From Edolisoma coerulescens (Eukaryota > Chordata > Aves > Passeriformes > Campephagidae), in the NCBI GenBank assembly GCA_013397115.1, contig VWZW01001044.1:63328-127327 (forward strand): 64,000 nt of DNA, in the 5' to 3' direction. The position numbers were made by a program, and so were the translations under genes. The notes beneath the pieces were generated by a model. It did not search any database, was not told where the DNA came from, and worked only from the letters and a program-made list of their open reading frames with translations. Shown in pieces: positions 55,923-64,000 of this stretch. Positions within the stretch are counted from its first letter, which is position 1. The number at the start of each line of letters is the position of its first letter.

Positions 55923-57044
55923 TTGGAAGAGCAGGGAAGGGGCAATAAAAGCAGTGATGTGGAGGTGTCTTTCTACTTTGCTGACCTTAAATATGTGTAC
56001 AATTCTCAGTTTTACATAACTACACATAAAACTTGAGGTGAGGCTTGAAAATACAAACGTAGATAATATCTTTTTGTGAATCTTCCATCCGTTTTAGGAG
56101 AGTTTCTTAAGGAAATGGGATTTTTTTCAAGCAATTCTTTCCATATGACTTTGGTTAGTGGGAGGAACTTGCTTAGTGGGTTGATCCCACAAACTCTTTA
56201 TTTTGCAAGTTCTCTTTACCCCAGAGGGCTGAGTGCTGGCTGCAGGGAAATCTGCCCTTCAGGGAATGACTCTGCTGCAGGTTTGCCGTGGACTTGCAAC
56301 AATCCAACTGAAGCTGGATAATAATGTTTACCCACCTGTGTAATGCAAGTTCAGATCCTTGAATGAAAGGCCCTACTGTGCAAAAATACAAGGTAGCACT
56401 ATTGGGGGGAGGGGGGCATTCTGTACCTGCAACTTTAGACGACTTACAGTGAATGTGGGGAATGTTTCATTAATGAATAGGTGAGGTGTAGCTGCTTTGC
56501 ACTCGTGCAGGGTGCAAAGAAATAATATTGAAGAACAACAAAAATAATATTAAAGAACAGCACTACAGTTGTCGCTATCTTAATATTGGCAAAAATGTGA
56601 AGGACAGTTTTCTAATCCCTTAAGTCTGGAAATTCTACTGCTGCTGTTCCTGCTGAATATTCCTGTTATTGAATATATATATATTGAATATTCTGTCTAC
56701 CTCTTCAACTCCTGGATTGTGTGTCCATGTCATTCCTGACTCTAAATGGCAACAGCAGGGAGATGAAGGGGAGGTGGCAGAGGAAAAACATTGCAGTAGT
56801 TGGGTGATGAAGAAAAATGAAGATAAAAGTCAAATTTTCTAATCAGTAATTCTTCCAGAATATAATATTTATTGTGTGTTGTACCTGTGGGGCCTGGATA
56901 AGGTTTATGGCACAGTCCAGGCTGTACAAACTCCTGGGAAGGAGTTTCTCTGGAACTTCCCCAGTGTAGATCTTGGCGGTGGTGATGGCAGTGGTGAAAC
57001 TCCAGGGACTAAAGCAGGGACAGGAGTTTGCCTCTCCCTTCAAT
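55923..57044 (+). other. ROR1: Presumed ROR1 intron 1
   Basis: AT-rich, with a short (TA)n at about 56675-56685 and nothing else recognisable. Confidence 0.5.
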
Positions 57045-57357
57045 ATGTATTCAAGAAAGATGGAGAGAAACTTTTTACAAGGACATTTAGTGACAGGACA
57101 AGGGGGGATGGCTTCAAGTTGAAAGACAGGAGGTTTGGGTTGGATATTAGGAATAAATTCCTCCCTGTGAGGGTGCTGAGGCCCTAGCCCAGGGTGCCCA
57201 GGGAAGCTGTGGCTGCCCCTGGATCCCTGGAAATGTCCAAGGCCAGGCTGGACGGGGCTTGGAGCACCCTAGGATGGTGGAAGGTGTCAGGGTTGAAACA
57301 GGATGAGCTTTAAGGTCCCTTCCAACCAAAACCATTCCAGGATTCCATGGTTCTATG
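57045..57357 (+). mobile_element. CR1 LINE fragment
   Basis: AAACTTTTTACAAGGACATT, GACAGGACAAGGGGGGATGG, AGGTTTGGGTTGGATATTAGG, GAGGGTGCTGAGGCCCTAGC, GGATCCCTGGAAATGTCC, AGGTCCCTTCCAACC and an ATTCCATGGTTCTATG tail give an almost continuous ~310-bp CR1 3' end in sense orientation. Confidence 0.92.
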
Positions 57358-60300
57358 TGATGAAGTGTGTGAGGAAGAAGAGTAGCCTGGGGCAGAGATT
57401 TGACCAAAAGTCACAAACCAGGTTAAAAATAAAGCCCAGGCTCTCCCAAGCCTGCAGCAGCACTTTATAAACTACCCAAAACACTTCTTGAGAAGTAAAT
57501 GAAATAATATAGAAAATTATGAAATAAGCAGGACCTCTGTTAATCTTCAGCCATGGGGGATGTGTGTGCAGCACTCACTAAAGGCCCCTAGAATTGTTCC
57601 TACAGAAGCCTCAGGGCAGGAAATACACCTGACAAAGCTCTAATTTGGAGACCTGTGTAAAACACCTTTTCATAAGGCTTTGTTTCATATTCGCTTGGCT
57701 GAATCTTCTGGCAAATTTTCCTCGAGCTTTACGTGCACAAACTGTATCGTTGTTTTGGAAAATGCGAGCCTGACCACTGTAAATGGGTTTATATTTCCAA
57801 CAGGGCAGTTATTTAATTTCCTGTTGGAAGTCTGCAAATGTTGGCACTGTTCACTCTCTGGCAGGGAGCCAGAGGAGAGCACGGTATCATTAACAGGCTA
57901 CAGGCCAGTGGAGATTTCTTCTGGTTTCATCCCAACTTTTAAGACTGGGCTATAACAAAATATAATTTTTGATTGAACTTCATAAAGGCAGGCAGGGAGA
58001 TCAGGGAAAAGGAGGTGACAGGGCGTTCTCTGGGATGAGAACAGCTTTTGTCCTTCCTTACCTACTCTTAGGCTGGACTAATCCTCATTTTGCTGCAGAT
58101 TAAATCTCGCTGTGTAGTTTTCCACTAAAGCACCTCAAAATGAAGGCTGAGGTGTGATCCTGAATTGGCTCTTTGGGTACAAACACGTTCCCTGTGCAGT
58201 TATCTTCCTTGGGATCCACGGGCACAGTCCCTGTGGAAGGAGGGGTGCCAAGGGCTGGGTCTCTGAAAGTCCTGAAGTCACCCAGGTGCATTCCCAAAGG
58301 ATCCCTCAGCATCCAGAGGCCTGAGCTGTCTGGAAAATGCCATTTTTAGAGACAACAATTTGGAAAGCGAAGCCTTGTAAACAAAAGAGGTATTTTTGTT
58401 CAGAGTTTGTTTTAAGTACCCTGACTTAAGTCAGCAGAAATGGATCAGACTGGTTTGCTGTGAAGACACATCATTTATTTTGGGTGCCTGGCACAGGCTC
58501 TCTGTACTTGATGATGCTTCAGGCGAGGCCCTTTTCCCATGTGGACCTTCTGGTGCCCCATTTCTGCTTCCCAGCTTTGCTCCTGGAATTCTCCATTTCA
58601 GTGTGGTTTGCAGCCGGGACAAACTCTTCAATCTCCAGCTTGAATCAAGGGGAGCCAACTTCATTTTCTTCGGCGAGTTTTTCGCTTTGAAAGGAGCTAT
58701 TTGTGGAAAACAAACGGTCAAATGATGTGGGAGGCTCTCCATCACTTGGGAGCCTTTAAATCAGGGCTGACTTGGGGAACAATGTGCTCACAGCCGCAGT
58801 GGGATGTGTGCAAGAACCACTGGATATAGGGAATTGTGGCATGTGTCATGCAGGGGATCAGATTTAGGATTATTGTGGTCTCTCCTAAATCTTCCATAAA
58901 GCAGTACTTGAGTGTAATCTGTTTGGATTTCCCCCGCTCTGGGCTGGAGCAGCTGGTTTTTCTCAGGGATCCGGGGATGGAAGAGGAGCTGCTCGTGGAG
59001 AAACGTGCACAATTTCTATATTAGAGTTAATATTTGCACTCACTTTGCCTGGCTTAGGGGGGAGCTGGAGTAGGAAAAGCTGGATGATGGAAAGCAGAAG
59101 AAGGATAAAAAGCAGGTTTTGACCACCTGTCATCCTTGGGTGTTGTTTCTTGAATGATATTCTTGGGGCTGATAATCTGTAGCTTAGGCCATTGATGTGT
59201 GTTGAATCAGAATGGAAAATACCCAAATAAATTTTCTGTGTCGGAATATTAGGTTCGTTTTTTCCCTAAGTCCTGAGAAATATGCAGTGCGGCTAAAGGA
59301 AAAGGCTCATAAACCCAAAAGCATATAAAACCTGTAAAAAATGATGTGCCTGGACTGATGCACTGCAAAGATGTACTTTCATATTTTTCTGATAACTTAC
59401 TTAATAAGATCTGTAGGTTTTCTTTTCTTTTTATTCATTTTTTAAACAGATGAATGCACTTATCTGTATTTACATCATCTCCAGGCAACCCAGAGAGTGT
59501 TCTTTCCATGTGCTCATGGAGCTTACAGCAGTAATAAGTGTAGAGGGACAGGAGACCCTCTGGTCCTTTACAGTTTCTTCTGGGTGTTAAATTTCATGCA
59601 GAAAATATGGTTCTTATTGCAGCTTGGCAGGCATCAGAAAAAAGCAAATCTTCTCAATGTTCCATCGAAAAGAAATACTGTGCACTCCATTTTTATTCCT
59701 CTGCTGATAGTATCCAGAAGCCAATTTTTTTTAGCAGTTGTTTTGATCAAGGAAGCTCAGAAATGTTTACAAACAATTTTTAATTTTTCACTGTGGCTTG
59801 CTGTGGGTTATGTATTTTTTCCTTTTAGATACAGGTTAAATCTTGTTTGAGATCCCTAAAGAGACCCCATAGCAGATCTGGCAATAAAAGCTGGGGGTGC
59901 CCCTTTTACCAAAATTTCACGATCAAAGCATTTTTATTTATTTCTTTATTTTAAAGTAGTGTGGGACCTACCTATGACTGCTGTATGCAATCATCTCACA
60001 TACATTAATCCTTATTCCTGAGCCCAAACTTCTCAGCCACTGCCTCCTATGCATGCCCTTCCCAATCCTGCAAAAGCCTTCTGCCATTCCCAGCTGCCCA
60101 GGTTGGTGGATTTGGGGAGGGGAGTGGGATGTTGACAGAAAGAAATCATCATCAGTTTGGTTTTGGAGTTGGTAATTATTTCAAAACTTGTCACCTTCAT
60201 AAAATAAATGTGTTTTGTGGCATTTCTTGAAATTGCCCAACGTGGGGTTGAAATGTTCTTTTCTCAATTATAAAATGACAATGTGCTCATAAATTTGCTA

Positions 60301-63300
60301 TTGTGACTTTGAGAAGTATTTTAATGAACAATTTTGAATGATGGAGTTCAAATTCGTTAGGAAATAGGGATGATATAAAAATGCTGTGATTTGTTAGACT
60401 TAAGTTTGTAAGTAGGATCTTATGGGAAGCAACTCTGAAGGGACAAAGTATTTAAGGGAGTCTATGGTTACTTATGGAGAACATTATTATACTTTTGATT
60501 TGGGAATGCTGGGTGTGAATAAAAGAGAGAGAGAGAGGTCCTGGAGAAGAGAGGAAGGTATTTTAAATCTGTGAATGAAATTGCCAGAGATCAGTACCAA
60601 AGTTTAGGATAAACACAGCAACAAAGTCAGAAAAGCTGAGGCACAGCACGGGATTGAAGCTCCAAGTGATAATGAGGGGAGCAGGAAAAGAGAAAGCCAG
60701 GAGAAAATGCTGACTTTTGTGACTCAGTGCACAGGAAATGTTCTGGAGAGTGAAACCAAAGGCTGAAATCCTTAATGCTCTTTTTTTGCACTGCTTTTGA
60801 CCCTGCCCTGAAAACCCAGCAGACACCAGGAATGCAAAGACATCAGCACTGCAATCTCAGTCTAGAATGAGAAAAAACACATAGGGAATACTTGGATAAA
60901 TTAGATGTTTTGGGATTTCTCCTGTCAGTTCTTCAACCTCTGAGGAAGTTGCTCAGCCCAGGTCAGTCTGAGCAGTGAGAGACCCTGTGTGCTGATGGGG
61001 GGAAGCCTAAAAAAATTGGGAAGGAAGCAAAAAATGAGTGCGAGGATTTCAACATCAATCTGCTTAACAACAGATAAAGTATTTGCAAGCAGCTGGGAGA
61101 TAACAAGGGGATAAATAGCAAGCTAAAATGGTTTTGTCAGGGCCAAATCCTGTCACATCAACCTCCCTTCCCCCTAGAGCAGCTTATCAAGCCCTGTGGG
61201 GGACACGGTGACGTGTCTGGAGTTGGTGTCAACTTGTGATGGCAGGGACAGACAGAGGGGCTGAGTGAAGCTCTTTGTAGAGGCAGCACTGGAGTCATTT
61301 CCATGCAGGGAAAACAGAGAACCTCTAAAACACTGGAGAGCCTTGGGCCTGGTGGTTTGGTTCTTCTGGGAGCAAACTGGGAACGGGAGCAGCAGTTGTG
61401 CTGGAGGACACCGGGTAGGAGGGATGGGAGGCAAGTTCAAAATGCTCTTACTGAACTGGAGAAATAGGAGAAATATGAGATGGAATAAGTGCAACGTATT
61501 AAACTCCTGGAGGAGAAGTCACCCGTGTGAATGACAGAGCAGGAGCTGCTTGGGTTGCAGCTCTTTGGGAAGGATTTCAGGGTTGTTGTGGAAGGGGAAG
61601 GGAGCTGAGCCAGCAGAGCTGCAGCGTGAGAGGAAGGCAAACGTTGTGTTTGGCCACGCCGGCAGCAGCACAACCAGCGGGGCACAAGAAGTCTCTGTCC
61701 CCCCGCTCAGCAGGGGAGACACCTCAGCAGCAGGAAAACTGGCCTTGGGAAGTGCATCTAGGGAAGGCATGGAGCAGCTGGAGAACGTCCAGGGAGAGCA
61801 GCAAAAATCATAGAAGAAAACCTCACTGATAAGGATGGATGAGCTGCACCACCAAAAAGAAGGAAAAAGGGGAAAAAAAAGGATATTTTGTGAGTTGTTG
61901 CTACATCAGCTGTCACAGGGAGGAAAAGAACGACTTATTCCCAATGGCAGTGATTGCTAAGACAAAAGAGATTTGACTTAATTTAAAGCAGAATGGGCTT
62001 AATTTAGATATGAGAGAGAAAACTTGCCAGGGTGAGGAGAATAAAGCCCTTCACAGTCTTAGGAGGCTGTGAGGGCTGTGATTTAACAAGAAATTAGATT
62101 TACATCTGTTAGGACACAGTTTGGGGAGGGCATGGCAAGAGCTTTCTGCCCCATCTCTTTTACCCTGGATATCTTGGTGGCTCTAAAGGGATCCTAGAGA
62201 AACTATAGCTTCCATTTGGTCTTTGTGAATATTTCCCTCACCTGCTTATTCAGACCTTTACAAATATTAATTGAAGCAATAATAGTGTCACACCTAAACT
62301 GTTTCTCCTGTAAGCCCTGATGCAGTACAAAATGCTTTTTGATATGAACACTCACAGACAACAAACATGATTCAGACCTAAACTGTACTTCATGATCCTG
62401 AAACCTCCTTCTGTCCTTGCTCCTGGGAATTCCCATAAAAAAGGGTGTTCCTGCAGTGCACATCCCCAGTGCTGTGGGTGGTATTCACTCACCTGTGGTG
62501 TTTCTCTCAAAGCCTATTTGGTTTTGCTCCTAGCAAAGTACATTTCTCCTTCTGTCCAAGGAGATGACAAATCTATCTACTTTATTAATCACATGAGTCA
62601 CTTGAGAACAGCAGAACATCAAACATTCTGCAAGGATTGAGTCTGTCAGAATCTCTCTAATGTTTTTGCTGTATCTCTGTAATAGTCTTTGATTCACTTC
62701 TGCCTTCCCAAGTAGTTCAAGTCTGCCAAGAAGCCTCATCACTCGACACCAGCCCACAAAACTGAAGAGACTTGGGTTCACTGTCATTTTGAGTTAATGC
62801 ATCAGTGATGAGTCCGGTCCAAGAGCAGAAAAAAATCTGTTTTCCAGGGTTGTGCGAGCCATTAAGAGGGGTAGCTCTGCTGGGACTAGTTTACATATAA
62901 GTTAAATACCAGATAGGAGGGGTTGTCTGTACTGAAAAATAAGTAGTCTGTTGTTCTACAGAAAACAGAGGCCCGTTTCTCTCTGGACATGTGTCTAACT
63001 CACAATTCAGGCCCCTAAGGATGTGTCTGTTGAAAAGAGAAGGCAGAGATTGCCAAGAAAAAAAGGCATGCCCCGCTCAAATAACGAGTATTGCTTTCCC
63101 CTTTCTCCTTCCTCCTTCCCCCCAAAATACATGTAGACACATACTGCCCACCCCTTTTTTAATACTCACTTTTTTATTCAAATGGCCTGACCTGTAGTCT
63201 CAGGAGCCTGAGGCTGTGTTTAGCTTTTCTTCCTTCCATTGCAAACCCCAGCAGGTTTTTTTTTTTTTGCCCCAGTAATCTCCATCTGACATCACCCTGT

Positions 63301-64000
63301 TTATGAAGTCTGCTGCTGTTCTGGAAGGATCAAACTCAGCCTTTTAATATTTGTTAATCAGACTTTAGGTAAGGAGGTTTGTGTCCTGTGTAATGGTGTC
63401 AGTCAATTGTGCCAGAACCCTGCTGTTTTCCAGGATGCAGAATGCCTGAATTTTATAAATTGTGGAATCCTTATAATGCTGCGCCAGGGGACTTGGGGTC
63501 ACCTATTCCAACTTCTGCCTTGGAATCCAACCTCTGCCTGTTTTCCCTTCTGTATGGCTCTGTCACAAAGGAAGTAGAAGGGATTTAGGCAGCAATAAAT
63601 AGATACTTGTTCATAAAAACATCCCCCAAACCTGATTTCTGCTGTTTGGCTGAAGGGAACGTGAAAATGAAGGGAGACAGGAGCAGCAAGGTCAGGGGCT
63701 GTCACTGCACTGCCCTGGGAGCACACCTGTAATATCCTATACAGCTGGGGAAAGGTAATGCTGGAAAAGTTTTCAACAAATTGGGCTGAAACCTTGGAGG
63801 AAAAAGTTCAAAATCCATTCTGTGTTTTTATTTTGGGAAAATGAAAAGCTGTTGCAGTGAAGAGGATGATGTTTTGTGCACATCTTTGTGCTACCAGCAG
63901 GGACAGGGGTGTTATTTAGAGGAAGGCATGACTGTAAATAGGAGGGAGCCAATGCAGGCAAGGAAACTTCAGCTAAATTCCAGAGTTTCCTACGAGTAAA
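57358..64000 (+). other. ROR1: Presumed ROR1 intron 1, to window end
   Basis: No exon, RNA gene or recognised transposon is visible in this last 6.6 kb. A (GA)n run of about 8 units lies at 60523-60538, and a T run at 63249-63259. Some GC-richer sequence at 61150-61800 produces short overlapping frames with no sign of coding. Confidence 0.5.

Noticed and set aside
1..64000. CRISPR arrays, operons, phage or other prokaryotic defence-type systems
   Set aside because: The window is vertebrate nuclear DNA; there are no spaced direct repeats and no bacterial gene arrangement.

Overview
This window is nuclear DNA from a bird. The genes have introns, with every coding exon flanked by AG/GT splice sites. 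The interspersed repeats are almost all 5'-truncated CR1 LINE fragments ending in the ATTCTGTGA-type tail typical of avian genomes. Two LTR-like segments also fit a bird, perhaps a songbird, although the species cannot be fixed from sequence alone.

Layout, all genes on the + strand: (1) 459-3106 holds the last three coding exons of a gene that by position and partial protein character is EFCAB7; its poly(A) signal is at 3253. (2) 5460-27563 holds the complete phosphoglucomutase-1 gene, PGM1, apart from one assembly gap. It has two alternative first coding exons, 1A at 5614 in a CpG island and 1B at 14089 in an AT-rich setting, followed by ten shared exons (17253-27428) and a short 3' UTR. (3) 27584-40224 is intergenic. 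(4) 40783-40841 is a short signal-peptide-like exon end in a second CpG island, best read as the broken end of ROR1 exon 1; the rest of the window (40842-64000) would then be the start of ROR1 intron 1. The order EFCAB7-PGM1-ROR1 on one strand matches the human 1p31 arrangement as I know it.

The exon 1B form of PGM1 can be read complete: 1701 nt, 566 residues plus stop, in phase at every junction. All four active-site loops are present (phosphoserine Ser117, the Asp288/290/292 metal loop, the Glu376/Ser378 sugar loop, and the Arg503-Arg515 phosphate loop; human isoform 1 numbering). The exon 1A form is interrupted by a 32-N gap that is shorter than the coding sequence it must hide.

I found no CRISPR array, RNA gene, operon or undescribed multi-gene system; this is an ordinary vertebrate housekeeping locus. 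The points worth a second look are the PGM1 duplicated first exons and the 4-nt tandem donor of exon 1B, the missing N-terminal extension in exon 1B, the mis-assembled and CR1-rich ROR1 first exon, a 36-bp minisatellite beside exon 8, an inverted pair of CR1 tails in intron 4, and two LTR-like segments in the presumed ROR1 intron.
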